64,000 nucleotides of DNA from Dyadobacter psychrophilus (GCF_900167945.1 NZ_FUZA01000001.1:1488001-1552000); one strand, 5' to 3'. Counted from the first letter of the stretch, positions 1 through 9,147 are shown. The notes: generated by a model not told the origin, from the letters alone. Translations and numbers: made by a program.

Positions 1-35
1 AAGAAAATTGCGACTACAAAAAGCAGTTTAGCCAT
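1..35 (-). CDS. 5' end of an exported protein gene, cut by the window edge
   Basis: Reading leftwards from an ATG at 35, eleven codons are visible (MAKLLFVVAIF...). They look like the n- and h-region of a signal peptide. The gene starts 20 bases after the DUF4249 gene ends, on the same strand, so it is probably the next gene of that operon. DUF4249 genes usually neighbour a TonB-dependent receptor, so such a receptor is a fair guess, but nothing beyond the signal peptide can be seen. Confidence 0.4.
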   Translation of the reverse strand, partial: MAKLLFVVAIF

Positions 36-55
36 GAAAGTTAGTAGAGGTTCGT

Positions 56-994
56 CTAAAAAGATAGCGCATGGAAAGGATATGAATCAAGGCTGACTAC
101 GTGAAAAAACCCGACTACTTTATGATCGCTTTTGATATTTGTTGGATGATTTGCCGGTGATGGCGAGTAAACACCACCATCGCTTTTTAAAGCATCTAAT
201 AATGCCTGATAATAGGCAAAGCATTCTGGAGTGACTGAATAAAGAATGGCTAGATAATTTCCACTAAGATTTTGTACAAAGTCATCTTTTGGCATGGACG
301 GCAGGTTCACATTGATGCCGTTGACATACGCTGGTAAATATTGATCATCCAGAAGCAATAAACCCCAGTGGCCCTTAGGGAATATCACCTCGCAAGGATT
401 TTTTGGTTCGTTACTAGCATCATAGCAAACTTTCGCCATATAATAATTTTTCTCTTCAAGTGGCTCCTTAAAATATATGAATGGTAATGTGCTGTTAAAT
501 TTTCCTGAAGATCCATATATCGAATCTAACCTTAGTGAGTCGATCTTTGGTGGGCGAGGCATAGTGGCAGTTGCCTCATAGATTTGCCCACCCACATCTA
601 TTTTTAACTTGTAGGTTCTATTAGGCTTACAAATCAGATTGTTTGAAAAATAGTATCCTTTGAAAAGGTCATCGTAATTGTATCCTTGCTCAAGAGTATC
701 GCTTTCACCACTATCAGAACTGACTACAATGAGCGCATCATCTACGGGTAGAACCTGCTTATCTTGCACTTGGCGAAGCCATGTTAGGCGTACATAGTTT
801 CCCGTATTCAGATTATTAAATTCACTTTCCACAACCAGCACTTTTTCATTGCCTTTAAGCAAATGCAACTCGACATTCTGCACGCATGAAAAAGGAGTCA
901 GCAACAGCAAGAACGATATAGAGACGGGTAAGTACACATCATTTAAGAGACTTCTCAATAAACTGGCCCAAAACTTCTTCCGATATCTCACCAT
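56..994 (-). CDS. DUF4249-family lipoprotein
   Basis: Predicted lipoprotein of 312 residues at most. A hydrophobic stretch ends in a lipobox (TPFSC), followed by a beta-rich sequence of DUF4249 type with the typical middle motif around TATMPRPPKIDSL. The family is common in Bacteroidota next to TonB-dependent receptors; its molecular role is not settled. The start is uncertain. The ATG at 994 overlaps the upstream gene by 56 bases but gives a basic n-region (RYRKK). A GTG at 937, one base after the upstream TGA, would couple translation but leaves an n-region with no positive charge. It is the third gene of a minus-strand operon. Confidence 0.8.
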   Translation of the reverse strand: MVRYRKKFWASLLRSLLNDVYLPVSISFLLLLTPFSCVQNVELHLLKGNEKVLVVESEFNNLNTGNYVRLTWLRQVQDKQVLPVDDALIVVSSDSGESDTLEQGYNYDDLFKGYYFSNNLICKPNRTYKLKIDVGGQIYEATATMPRPPKIDSLRLDSIYGSSGKFNSTLPFIYFKEPLEEKNYYMAKVCYDASNEPKNPCEVIFPKGHWGLLLLDDQYLPAYVNGINVNLPSMPKDDFVQNLSGNYLAILYSVTPECFAYYQALLDALKSDGGVYSPSPANHPTNIKSDHKVVGFFHVVSLDSYPFHALSF

Positions 995-1949
995 AATAAA
1001 TTCTGTTATTGATAATGATTGTGGGCGTGACCGTAATGCCCAGCGCTCTCAACCGCTCCATGTTAGCATTTATTTCGGTAGCAACCTGTCCATCATGCAT
1101 ACAAGCTTCGCAAACTGTTTTGTCTAGATTCAAGTCTGAAATCAAGTCCTCTATTCTGGTAGAACTGTTTTCTCCCTTTTGATATAACAATTCATGCGCT
1201 TCCCAAAATTTTCCTTGCCTGGCAGCACACTCAGAAAATAATATTGATTTGTTAAGCGATGATGAGAGACGTAGATATTCAAAGCGAACCTTATCCCCAT
1301 ACTTTTTAAAGATCTTTTTCAAGACCGGTTCCTTACTTTGACATACTGGACAATCAAAATCTGATACAATGGTGACGGAATTTTGCGATTGTAGATTTCC
1401 TCTTTTGTAGGTCACAACGCCTCTTAAATCCAGTTTAGGTGTTTCTGGCGGCTCAAGTGAAATACTTACTTCGTATTTCGCTCTTAGCTCTTTGTTGGAA
1501 GTAAGCTTCAGAAATTTCACATAGCTTTCTTCCAAAATCCGCTGGCCTTCTGGCGTATCTAACGGAATAAGTTTAAATGGATTTTTTTCATCAACCACCC
1601 CACACATTAAAGCATTATCCGTTATGTATTGGTCTTTTGTTAATTTTCTCTTCAATTCTGCAATTTTCAGAGCAGTAACTGAGTCCACGTTGATGTGATG
1701 TGCCTTTGCCTCCTTTGCTATCAGCTTATTGTAAATGAGCTCATTCATTGCAATTCTCCTGACATCGTAGATTGCAAAAAGATATTCGAAGAGCGAGTTT
1801 TTGACAAGGTTGTCAACTTCCTCCATAGTAATCTCCTCGCCTTCCACCTTTGCAACTGTTCTTCCTTTCGACTGCTTCTTACACGAGTAATAGCTAGCAA
1901 GAATAATAAGGAGCAATCCAATGATTACGGATTTACTTTTTAGACCCAT
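939..1949 (-). CDS. SurA-like / DsbA-like thioredoxin-fold lipoprotein
   Basis: Envelope lipoprotein of 336 residues (lipobox cysteine at about C23). Residues about 30-150 resemble the N-terminal chaperone region of SurA/parvulin-type proteins (VAKVEGEEITMEEVD, then helices). Residues about 178-336 form a DsbA-like thioredoxin domain with a C-P-V-C active site at 200-203 and the expected cis-proline loop (VTPT, about 307-310). A thiol oxidoreductase or isomerase of exported proteins is likely. The ATG lies two bases after the upstream frameshifted gene, and the stop overlaps or touches the DUF4249 gene, so translation is probably coupled. The substrate is unknown; neighbouring lipoproteins are candidates. 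Confidence 0.8.
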   Translation of the reverse strand: MGLKSKSVIIGLLLIILASYYSCKKQSKGRTVAKVEGEEITMEEVDNLVKNSLFEYLFAIYDVRRIAMNELIYNKLIAKEAKAHHINVDSVTALKIAELKRKLTKDQYITDNALMCGVVDEKNPFKLIPLDTPEGQRILEESYVKFLKLTSNKELRAKYEVSISLEPPETPKLDLRGVVTYKRGNLQSQNSVTIVSDFDCPVCQSKEPVLKKIFKKYGDKVRFEYLRLSSSLNKSILFSECAARQGKFWEAHELLYQKGENSSTRIEDLISDLNLDKTVCEACMHDGQVATEINANMERLRALGITVTPTIIINNRIYYGEISEEVLGQFIEKSLK

Positions 1950-1951
1950 CC

Positions 1952-2942
1952 TTACCTAACCCGACGGATATTAAATGTTGTATTGGCAGGATCGTTAGTA
2001 CGGTCTACACCCTTGCCCTGCACAGATGATGCGTGTGTAATTGCATTAGTAGTCCAGTCCACAGAATAGAGCTGATTAGCATTATTTTTATTTTCGTCAT
2101 CTGTATGAAATGTCCCCATTCCAGCTGCTCCGCCTACAACAGGTGAAGTAAATGTCCCAAAAACTCCATAAGCAAAACCCAGATCGGGAAACTCGGCCGC
2201 TTGATTGACTCCTGGCGTATTCTTGCCAGCAATTGCCCAGAATTGAAGGTTGATTCCTTGGCTATTTAATGTGTTTGGACCAAGGTCACCGGAATAGAGT
2301 GTATTTTTATTGCTATTGTCTTCATTATCAAAATAGACATTCCAAACTCTGGGCTCCATAAACGTTGTTTTATTGTTTCCCAGACGAACCAGCAAATATT
2401 GGGTAGCAGTGTTTAAGGTCATGAATGTGAAGGCACCTCCCCAAACAGAACATATGGTATGCTCACCATTATTATTGGCATTTAAATACCAAGATCCCGT
2501 CCAACCAGACGTTGGAAGAACTTCCGTTGTCTTGATTGTCCATCATAAATTTAATTTTAGTGGAACCAGCTGGACATGCATCATTTAAAGGAATGACACC
2601 AACAGGATAGGCCTCTGAGAAATCACTAGTCTCATTATATCTAGATTCAAAAACTTGTTGATAGGCCAGGAGTTTTGATTTGACCACTGCCATAACCTCA
2701 GGCGAAGCCTGGCTTTCTAGTTCTATGGACCCACCAGTTTCAACCTTGATCTCCCCCTCCTTGTAAGCGGTTTCGATCTTTTCGATCGCCCTGGAAATTG
2801 AAGCTCCATCTGTATCTAACGCATTCATAATTTGCGATGTGTCAGAAGTCAGAGCAACTTCATCTTGACACGCTTGCAATAGTAATAGTGCGCACAGAAA
2901 AAAGGGCAGTATTAATCGATTTCTTGTAATGTGTGATGACAT
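1952..2942 (-). pseudogene. lipoprotein gene split by a +1 frameshift
   Basis: Two reading frames that belong together. The first (2942 down to 2472) begins with a signal peptide and lipobox (LLLQAC, C25) and runs to ...DNQDNGSSSN. It then leaves frame and stops at a TAA near 2474. In the next frame the sequence continues without a stop as SGWTGSWYLNANNNGEH... into the second open frame, which ends at 1952. The join lies at about 2505-2525. One extra base relative to an intact gene explains it. Repaired, the protein would be about 329 residues, with no domain I recognise. It is the first gene of the envelope operon; the next ATG follows its stop by two bases. A sequencing error cannot be excluded. 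Confidence 0.75.
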
Positions 2943-3015
2943 ATCTCGTGGAACTTAGATTTTAAATAACTCTACAAATAGATACATCTATCTCACCAAG
3001 ACCAAAATTATATGG

Positions 3016-3051
3016 TTGTACAATACGCCTCGGCTGGTTGTATTTTACAAC
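3016..3051. promoter_or_regulatory. twin palindromic operator candidates between divergent genes
   Basis: Two related palindromes lie between the frameshifted lipoprotein gene and the XRE regulator: TTGTACAA at 3016-3023 and GTTGTA-TTT-TACAAC at 3037-3051. Both have TTGTA/TACAA half-sites, and their centres are about 24-25 bp apart, over two helical turns. The second ends at the -33 element of the regulator's promoter. This fits autoregulation by the small XRE protein, and control of the divergent operon is possible. The binding protein is inferred. Confidence 0.5.
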
Positions 3052-3081
3052 TTGACGGTTCTGCGTAAAAAGTATATTTTG
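3052..3081 (+). promoter_or_regulatory. Bacteroidota-type promoter for the XRE gene
   Basis: TTG at 3052-3054, then an 18-base spacer, then TATATTTTG at 3073-3081, close to the -7 consensus TAnnTTTG but with one extra base. Transcription would start about 30 bases before the ATG at 3116. Confidence 0.45.
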
Positions 3082-3115
3082 CACCAGTCTTTATACACAC
3101 TAAACCAAACCTTCC

Positions 3116-3355
3116 ATGCCCGCCTTTAGTGAAAAAATCCGTGCTGTCAGAATGATGAAAGGGATTAAACAATCGGAATTGGCCTGTTTTTTAAATGTCA
3201 AGCAGCAGTCCATTAGCAAGTTGGAAAATGACAAAACCAACATCAGTGATGAGATCGCAGCTAAGATTGCGAATTATTTAGGCTTTCGAAGCAAAGAGGA
3301 GATGGAAGTATTTTATGAGAAACATATCCATAAACATTGCTTGGAAAAAGTCTGA
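3116..3355 (+). CDS. small XRE-family helix-turn-helix regulator
   Basis: Protein of 79 residues that is almost entirely one HTH_3/XRE DNA-binding domain (residues about 7-62; KGIKQSELACFLNVKQQSIS spans the helix-turn-helix). A short tail is rich in His and charged residues. There is no sensor or enzyme domain. It is divergent from the envelope lipoprotein operon, and two palindromes lie in its promoter, so it probably represses itself and perhaps the operon. It resembles regulators of toxin-antitoxin or phage systems in size, but no toxin gene lies beside it. Confidence 0.85.
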   Translation: MPAFSEKIRAVRMMKGIKQSELACFLNVKQQSISKLENDKTNISDEIAAKIANYLGFRSKEEMEVFYEKHIHKHCLEKV

Positions 3356-3383
3356 CCATTTGAAAAAAAACCAGCAAAGACAC

Positions 3384-3415
3384 AAAAAAGGCCCGGACTG
3401 TATGCAGTCCGGGCC
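3384..3415 (-). terminator. rho-independent terminator of the protease gene
   Basis: Perfect 11-bp stem GGCCCGGACTG / CAGTCCGGGCC with a TATG loop (3390-3415). On the minus strand it is followed by six Ts (the A-run at 3384-3389). It lies 22 bases past the end of the tail-specific protease. It may also stop XRE transcription from the other side, but no T-run follows on that strand. Confidence 0.8.
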
Positions 3416-3436
3416 ATAAAAATATGATTATTAAAA

Positions 3437-5560
3437 CTACTTCTTCTTAGTTCCCGCCAAGCTTGGCTCTTTCGAGATCACGATCAAATCGGCTAGCATG
3501 CGGCTGGTTTCAGTCAAATAGATATCTTTCTTTTTCTTAACCTCTTTTGGGGCTTCAACAGCTTTGCCGTCTTCTTCCTCATCATCACCATCTGCATTAT
3601 CTTCTCCCAGTTGCTTCATAGCCAATCTTTTCTTCTCAGCTTCGTCACGTTCTATTTTGCGTTTTGACTCTTGCAAAGAGACCATTTTGTTTTCACGCGC
3701 CACTTTGAACTCATCAAGTGTTTTAACCAATGTTTTCAATTCTTCATCAGTTTTCAAACGCTGGTTGTATTTGCTTTTAAGCTGGTCAACAACTTTCGCG
3801 TTAATGTTGTTGGTTGGCTCATAGCGCGAAGAAGCAATTTGATCCCAGGGTAATGCGCTTGGTTGAGAACCTTCTCCATATTCATTTACTTTAAATGCGG
3901 TTGGCAATTCCAGATCAGGCATTACACCTTTTAACTGCGTGCTGCTTCCGTTTATTCTGTAGAATTTAGCAACAGTTAGTTTCACTTGTCCCAACTGATC
4001 CGTCTCTTTTGGCACCCATTGGTTCAGGTCAATCAATGTTTGAACGGTTCCTTTCCCGTATGTCTGCTCCCCTACAATAATACCACGTTTGTAATCCTGA
4101 ATGGCTGCTGCAAAAATCTCTGATGCAGAAGCGCTGAAACGATTTACCATAACAGCCATTGGGCCATCATAAGCAACGGCTGGATCATTGTCAGACTGCA
4201 CTTCAACTTCTCCCTGGCCTTCCTTAACCTGTACAACCGGTCCTTTGTTAATGAACAAACCTGTTAGCGAAACTGCTTCGGTCAAAGAACCACCGCCATT
4301 GTTTCGTAAGTCGATCACGATTCCGTCCACATTAGAAGCTTGCAGCTCAGTAATAAGCTTTTGGACGTCGCGTGTTGTGCTTGAAAACTCCTTTTCCTTA
4401 TGCTGAGCACCTTCGAAATCGCGGTAGAAAAGTGGAATGTCAATTACACCGACCTTGTATTCCTTATTAGCATTGTTTACAGAAACGATCTCGCTTTTCG
4501 CACGCTGCTCTTCCAGCTTAATTTTTTCACGCACCAATCTGTATTCTTTTGGAGGTGTCCCTGGAAGCGCATCTGCCGAAATGATCTGCAAACGAACAAC
4601 CGTTGATTTTGGGCCTTTGATCAACTTCACAGCGTCGTCAACAAACCAGCCAACGATATCAACCATTTTGCCTTCGTCACCTTGGGCTACGGCAATGATC
4701 TTATCTTCCTTTTTAAGTTGCTTTCCTTTAAATGCAGGTCCGCCAGGGATTACTTCCACAATTTTGATATAATTATCTTCCTCGCGAAGCAATGCTCCGA
4801 TCCCCTCCAGGGACTGGCTCATTTCCTGCTTGAAACGGTCTGCCGAAGTTGGTGCCATATAGCTCGTATGCGGGTCCATAGACTCTGCATAGGCATTCAT
4901 ATACATTTGAAAAACCTGTTCCGTACGAATGCGGCCTAACGCGCGATCACGGTTTTTGTAACGGTCTTTCAACATAGTCACAACCGCCGTATCCGCTTTT
5001 CCAGAAAGTTTCAGATCAAGGGCTTCACTTTTCAAATATTTCCGCCATGTATCATTCAGCTCATCCGTAGTTTTAGCCCAGGTAGCTTTCTCGCGGTCTG
5101 TGTTCATGGATTCGTCTGCTGTAAAGTCAAATGGTTTTGGCTCTTTCAGCAACGCCTGAATGTAGTCACTTCTCTCCTTGTAGCGTTTTCTGAAAACATT
5201 GTACATGCTAAAAGGCACGTCCAGTTCTCTCTTCTGGAGATAGTCATCAAATGAATTTTTGTATTGTTCAAAATCTTTAAGATCGCTGGCCAGGTAGTAA
5301 AGTTTGCCATGATCTATTGCGTCAACGTACTTATCAAAGATCGCCTGTGATAGCGAATCGCTGAGCCTGGTCTTTCTGTAGTGATAACTCGAAAGAATAC
5401 GGGTCGTCAGCTCCTCAGCTTTAAACTGAGCAGGAATAGGCTTGATATCCTCATCCATTGACACCTCTGCGGCTGGTGTTAAAGCCGCTTTTTCCTGAAC
5501 AGGCCCCTTCTGCCAGCCCAGTAATACTACCGGAATAAGCGTGATTAAGTACTTTTTCAT
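3437..5560 (-). CDS. tail-specific (carboxy-terminal processing) protease, S41 family
   Basis: Periplasmic Ser/Lys protease of the Prc/Tsp type, about 707 residues from the preferred ATG at 5560 (MKKYLITLIPVVLLG, a clear signal peptide). A longer start at 5584 would overlap the upstream gene. Order: an N-terminal helical Tsp domain, a PDZ domain (about 235-335), the S41 core with catalytic region SASASE and, 25 residues after the active serine, the lysine of TYGKG, and a charged Lys/Glu-rich C-terminal region. The family degrades or trims exported proteins from their C-termini. It follows the FKBP gene after 13 bases on the same strand, forming an envelope protein-quality pair. Confidence 0.92.
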   Translation of the reverse strand: MKKYLITLIPVVLLGWQKGPVQEKAALTPAAEVSMDEDIKPIPAQFKAEELTTRILSSYHYRKTRLSDSLSQAIFDKYVDAIDHGKLYYLASDLKDFEQYKNSFDDYLQKRELDVPFSMYNVFRKRYKERSDYIQALLKEPKPFDFTADESMNTDREKATWAKTTDELNDTWRKYLKSEALDLKLSGKADTAVVTMLKDRYKNRDRALGRIRTEQVFQMYMNAYAESMDPHTSYMAPTSADRFKQEMSQSLEGIGALLREEDNYIKIVEVIPGGPAFKGKQLKKEDKIIAVAQGDEGKMVDIVGWFVDDAVKLIKGPKSTVVRLQIISADALPGTPPKEYRLVREKIKLEEQRAKSEIVSVNNANKEYKVGVIDIPLFYRDFEGAQHKEKEFSSTTRDVQKLITELQASNVDGIVIDLRNNGGGSLTEAVSLTGLFINKGPVVQVKEGQGEVEVQSDNDPAVAYDGPMAVMVNRFSASASEIFAAAIQDYKRGIIVGEQTYGKGTVQTLIDLNQWVPKETDQLGQVKLTVAKFYRINGSSTQLKGVMPDLELPTAFKVNEYGEGSQPSALPWDQIASSRYEPTNNINAKVVDQLKSKYNQRLKTDEELKTLVKTLDEFKVARENKMVSLQESKRKIERDEAEKKRLAMKQLGEDNADGDDEEEDGKAVEAPKEVKKKKDIYLTETSRMLADLIVISKEPSLAGTKKK

Positions 5561-5573
5561 TGTTGAACGTTTG

Positions 5574-6332
5574 CTATTTAACAATTTCTAATAATTCAAC
5601 CTCAAATACCAGCGCTGAATAAGCCGGGATCTGAGGGCCTGCTGCACGCTCTCCATATGCAAGCTGGTAAGGAATGAATAATTTCCATTTCGAACCAACG
5701 GGCATAAGCTGTAGCGCCTCTGTCCACCCTTTAATCACACCGTTAACCGGAAACTCTACAGGCTCGCCTCGATCCACCGAACTGTCAAAAACCGTTCCAT
5801 TGGTTAATGTCCCATGATAATGGGTCTTCACTTTATCTGTGGCGGTAGGCTTAGGACCATCCCCTGTTTTAATAACCTGATATTGAAGGCCACTTTCAGT
5901 AGTAGTAACCCCCTCTTTTTTCTTATTTTCTGCTAGAAATTTTTCTCCTTCGACTCTAAACACGGCCCCTTTTTCTTCAGTTATTTTTTGAAAATATTCC
6001 CCTATAAATTTGTTGGCATCCTCTGGCGTAAAGGCCGTTTTTCCACCTTTAAGCGAAGCATTGATGGTTTTTGTCAAAACTTCTGTATTAATATCCGTGA
6101 TTCCTTGTGAACTTAATGAATTTGAGAAGCTTACACCGATCGCCGCCGACAAAGAATCCATCTGATTTTTGAGTACGGCAGGGGTTGCTGCTGCTTTTAC
6201 TGGTGTGCCCGGCGCCTTCTTAACTGCTGCTGCCGGTTTTGTTGTCTTTTTGATAGTCTGTGCTGTGCTTCCTGTTGTTACCAAAACTGCTAAAACGAAG
6301 GCTGCTAAAATGGTTTTTTCTAATTTGTACAT
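5574..6332 (-). CDS. FKBP-type peptidyl-prolyl cis-trans isomerase, exported (Mip-like)
   Basis: Protein of 252 residues with a signal peptide (LAVLVTTGSTAQ), an Ala/Pro/Lys-rich linker, a helical FKBP N-terminal dimerisation region (about 55-130) and an FKBP C-terminal domain (about 145-252). That domain has the usual motifs VKTHYHGTLTNGTVFDSS, VIKGWTEALQLMPVGSKW and IPYQLAYGE. It catalyses prolyl isomerisation and acts as a chaperone in the periplasm, as Mip and FkpA do. It lies directly upstream of the tail-specific protease and is divergent from atpA. Confidence 0.92.
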   Translation of the reverse strand: MYKLEKTILAAFVLAVLVTTGSTAQTIKKTTKPAAAVKKAPGTPVKAAATPAVLKNQMDSLSAAIGVSFSNSLSSQGITDINTEVLTKTINASLKGGKTAFTPEDANKFIGEYFQKITEEKGAVFRVEGEKFLAENKKKEGVTTTESGLQYQVIKTGDGPKPTATDKVKTHYHGTLTNGTVFDSSVDRGEPVEFPVNGVIKGWTEALQLMPVGSKWKLFIPYQLAYGERAAGPQIPAYSALVFEVELLEIVK

Positions 6333-6563
6333 TACGATTGGAGAATGGTCAATTAAATTGAAATTCGATTTATAAGTGTTATTAACGAACTCAATTACAA
6401 CAAAAACACAAATAGTACCTAAAAAAGTTTTAAAAATGTTAATTATGAGGGATGAACGGCAAATTCTTTTCCCGTGAAGCAGGTAATCGAAATGCCTTGG
6501 AAAAATCTAATTTTTAGTGACAGGTTTTACTCCAAACATTCTTTTTATACCAAAATAAAACGC

Positions 6564-6571
6564 TACCTTTG
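6564..6571 (+). promoter_or_regulatory. -7 element of the atpAG promoter
   Basis: TACCTTTG is a perfect match to TAnnTTTG, 50 bases before the atpA ATG. Upstream, at the -33 position, there is only a T-run (6542-6546). It is the best promoter candidate in the 289-base gap between the FKBP gene and atpA. Nothing else was recognised in that gap. Confidence 0.5.
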
Positions 6572-6621
6572 CGGCAGTTTTCAAAAACTTACTACTATAC
6601 TTTCAATAAGTCAATTATACT

Positions 6622-8199
6622 ATGGTATCTGTTAGACCGGATGAAGTTTCGGCCATCCTGCGCGAACAACTTGCAGGAGCTAAATCAGAAGCAGAACTCG
6701 AAGAAGTAGGAACAGTCCTTCAGGTTGGCGACGGTGTTGCCCGCATTTATGGCCTTTCCCAGGTGCAGGCAGGTGAGCTGCTTGTTTTCGAGAACGGCCT
6801 TAAAGCCCTCGCGCTTAACCTCGAGGAAGACAACGTCGGAGCCGTGTTGCTGGGTGATTTTAGCGACATCAAGGAAGGAGCCACCGTGAAGCGTACAAAA
6901 GAAATTGCTTCTGTAAAGGTTGGAGACGGAATTATAGGCCGCGTTGTAAATACACTCGCTGAACCAATCGACGGAAACGGTCCGTTGACAGGTGACCTTT
7001 ATGAAATGCCACTTGAGCGTAAAGCGCCAGGGGTTATCTTCCGTCAGCCTGTAACTGAGCCTCTTCAAACTGGTATCAAGGCAATCGACGCAATGATCCC
7101 CATCGGCCGTGGCCAGCGGGAATTGATCATCGGTGACCGCCAGACTGGTAAGACGGCAGTTGCTATTGATACGATTATCAATCAAAAAGAATATTTCGAC
7201 AAAGGCGAACCTGTATTCTGTATTTATGTAGCCTGCGGACAAAAAGCATCAACCATCAAAGGGATTGAAGCTACACTTCGTCGCTACGGAGCAATGGATT
7301 ATACAGTTATCGTTGCTGCCGGAGCATCGGATCCTTCACCAATGCAATTTTATGCGCCATTTACAGGTGCAGCGATTGGTGAATTCTTCCGTGATACAGG
7401 CCGTCCTGCTTTGGTTATCTATGATGACCTTTCGAAGCAAGCGGTTTCATATCGTGAAGTGTCCCTGCTTCTTCGCCGCCCTCCGGGACGTGAAGCTTAT
7501 CCAGGTGACGTATTTTATCTGCATAGCCGCCTTTTGGAGCGTGCAGCGAAAATCATCGCGGATGATACAATTGCAAGAAACATGAACGACCTTCCTCCTT
7601 CATTGAAAGGAATTGTTAAAGGTGGTGGTTCGTTAACTGCTCTCCCAATTATCGAAACACAAGCGGGAGACGTTTCAGCATATATTCCGACAAACGTAAT
7701 TTCTATTACCGACGGTCAGATCTTCTTGGAGTCTAACTTGTTTAACTCTGGTATCCGTCCAGCCATCAACGTGGGTATTTCGGTATCACGTGTGGGTGGT
7801 AATGCACAGATCAAGTCGATGAAGAAGGTTTCAGGAACATTGAAACTGGATCAGGCGCAATTCCGTGAATTGGAAGCGTTTGCAAAATTCGGTTCTGACC
7901 TTGATGCGGCTACGAAACTTGCGATTGACAGAGGTCGCCGTAACCAGGAAGTTTTGAAACAACCTCAATACGCACCGGTTCCTGTTGAGCAACAAGTGGC
8001 AACGGTTTATGCTTCTACAAAAGGTTTGCTTGACTTAGTTGACGTTAACCGGGTGAAGGAATTTGAAAAAGATTTCCTTACTGTTTTGAGCGCTCAGCAT
8101 AAAGACACTTTATTGGCCTTGCGTGCAGGAAAACTGGATAACAGTGTAACCGACGTGATTGATAAAGTTGCGCGTGAAGTTGCTGTAAAATATCGTTAA
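6622..8199 (+). CDS. atpA: F1F0 ATP synthase subunit alpha
   Basis: Non-catalytic nucleotide-binding subunit of the F1 hexamer, 525 residues, full length. An N-terminal beta-barrel is followed by the nucleotide-binding domain with P-loop GDRQTGKT at 171-178, the conserved [22 protein letters not shown] region, the arginine-finger segment ISVSRVGG and the helical C-terminal domain. atpG follows after five bases. Upstream is an unrelated divergent FKBP gene, where atpH/atpF would stand in a complete atp operon. Confidence 0.98.
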   Translation: MVSVRPDEVSAILREQLAGAKSEAELEEVGTVLQVGDGVARIYGLSQVQAGELLVFENGLKALALNLEEDNVGAVLLGDFSDIKEGATVKRTKEIASVKVGDGIIGRVVNTLAEPIDGNGPLTGDLYEMPLERKAPGVIFRQPVTEPLQTGIKAIDAMIPIGRGQRELIIGDRQTGKTAVAIDTIINQKEYFDKGEPVFCIYVACGQKASTIKGIEATLRRYGAMDYTVIVAAGASDPSPMQFYAPFTGAAIGEFFRDTGRPALVIYDDLSKQAVSYREVSLLLRRPPGREAYPGDVFYLHSRLLERAAKIIADDTIARNMNDLPPSLKGIVKGGGSLTALPIIETQAGDVSAYIPTNVISITDGQIFLESNLFNSGIRPAINVGISVSRVGGNAQIKSMKKVSGTLKLDQAQFRELEAFAKFGSDLDAATKLAIDRGRRNQEVLKQPQYAPVPVEQQVATVYASTKGLLDLVDVNRVKEFEKDFLTVLSAQHKDTLLALRAGKLDNSVTDVIDKVAREVAVKYR

Positions 8200-8204
8200 A
8201 CATT

Positions 8205-9089
8205 ATGGCGAGCTTAAAAGAAGTCCGTAACCGGATCGTATCCGTTAATTCCACACAGCAAATCACCAAAGCCATGAAAATGGTTGCGGCTGCAAAGTTG
8301 CGCAGGGCACAGGATAACATCATGCAAATGAGACCTTACGCCCAGAAGCTCGGTGAAATGCTTACAACTGTTTCTTCAGGTGCAGAAAGTGCGGTGGATA
8401 GCCCCTTGAAAACGGTTCGTCCGATTGAAAAGGTGCTTATCGTGGTTGTAACTTCTGACCGTGGATTGTGTGGTGCTTTCAACACCAATATTGTGAAAGC
8501 AACATTGCTGTTGATTGAGCAGAAATATGCTGCGCAAGCTGCCAGAGGAAATGTCGAGATTTTTGCAATCGGAAAAAAAGGTGCAGAATCTCTCGCAAAA
8601 AGAGGTTTCGTAGTGAATAAAAACTACATGGACCTTTTTGGGAGATTGAATTTCGTGGCTGTTAAACAGGCTGCGGAAGAAATCATGAAAGCGTTTTCAG
8701 ACGGTCAGTACGATGCTGTTGATTTGGTTTACAATGAATTTAAAAACGTAGCAACCCAGATCATCCACACAGATCGTTTCTTGCCGATTACAGCAGAGGA
8801 TAAGACAACAAGAACAAAAACAGCTGAGGTTAACTATATTTTCGAACCGACTGAGGAAGAAATTCTTGCTGAGTTAATTCCAAAATCATTGAAAATCCAG
8901 CTTTATCGCTCTGTTCTGGAATCCAATGCATCCGAACAAGGCGCTCGTATGACTGCGATGGATAAGGCAACCGAAAATGCTCAGGAGCTTTTGAAAGAAC
9001 TGAAATTAGTCTACAACCGTACGCGTCAGGCTGCGATTACAACTGAAATTCTTGAAATTGTTGGCGGAGCAGAAGCTTTGAAGAACTAA
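8205..9089 (+). CDS. atpG: F1F0 ATP synthase subunit gamma
   Basis: Central rotor shaft of F1, 294 residues. The N-terminal helix (VRNRIVSVNSTQQITKAMKMVAAAKLRRAQ region) and C-terminal helix (YNRTRQAAITTEILEIVGGA) are both well conserved; they pack as the coiled coil inside the alpha/beta ring. The middle has the usual Rossmann-like part. It is co-transcribed with atpA. A terminator follows at once, so atpD and atpC must lie elsewhere. Confidence 0.97.
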   Translation: MASLKEVRNRIVSVNSTQQITKAMKMVAAAKLRRAQDNIMQMRPYAQKLGEMLTTVSSGAESAVDSPLKTVRPIEKVLIVVVTSDRGLCGAFNTNIVKATLLLIEQKYAAQAARGNVEIFAIGKKGAESLAKRGFVVNKNYMDLFGRLNFVAVKQAAEEIMKAFSDGQYDAVDLVYNEFKNVATQIIHTDRFLPITAEDKTTRTKTAEVNYIFEPTEEEILAELIPKSLKIQLYRSVLESNASEQGARMTAMDKATENAQELLKELKLVYNRTRQAAITTEILEIVGGAEALKN

Positions 9090-9112
9090 CAGGGTTAAGA
9101 AATATCTTTATT

Positions 9113-9147
9113 AAAACGGGCGGATATTGATTTATCTGCCCGTTTTT
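9113..9147 (+). terminator. terminator after atpAG
   Basis: Hairpin with arms AAAACGGGCGGATA and TATCTGCCCGTTTTT (one G-U pair) around a six-base loop, ending in a T-run, 24 bases after the atpG stop. It closes the two-gene atpAG unit. Confidence 0.85.

Noticed and set aside
2490..2530. Programmed +1 ribosomal frameshift in the split lipoprotein gene
   Set aside because: No slippery run, rare-codon pause or stimulatory hairpin is visible at the junction; mutation or sequencing error is simpler.
6685..7242. Open frame of 185 codons on the minus strand inside atpA
   Set aside because: It is fully antisense to a highly conserved gene, has no promoter or family motif, and reads as a codon-bias shadow.
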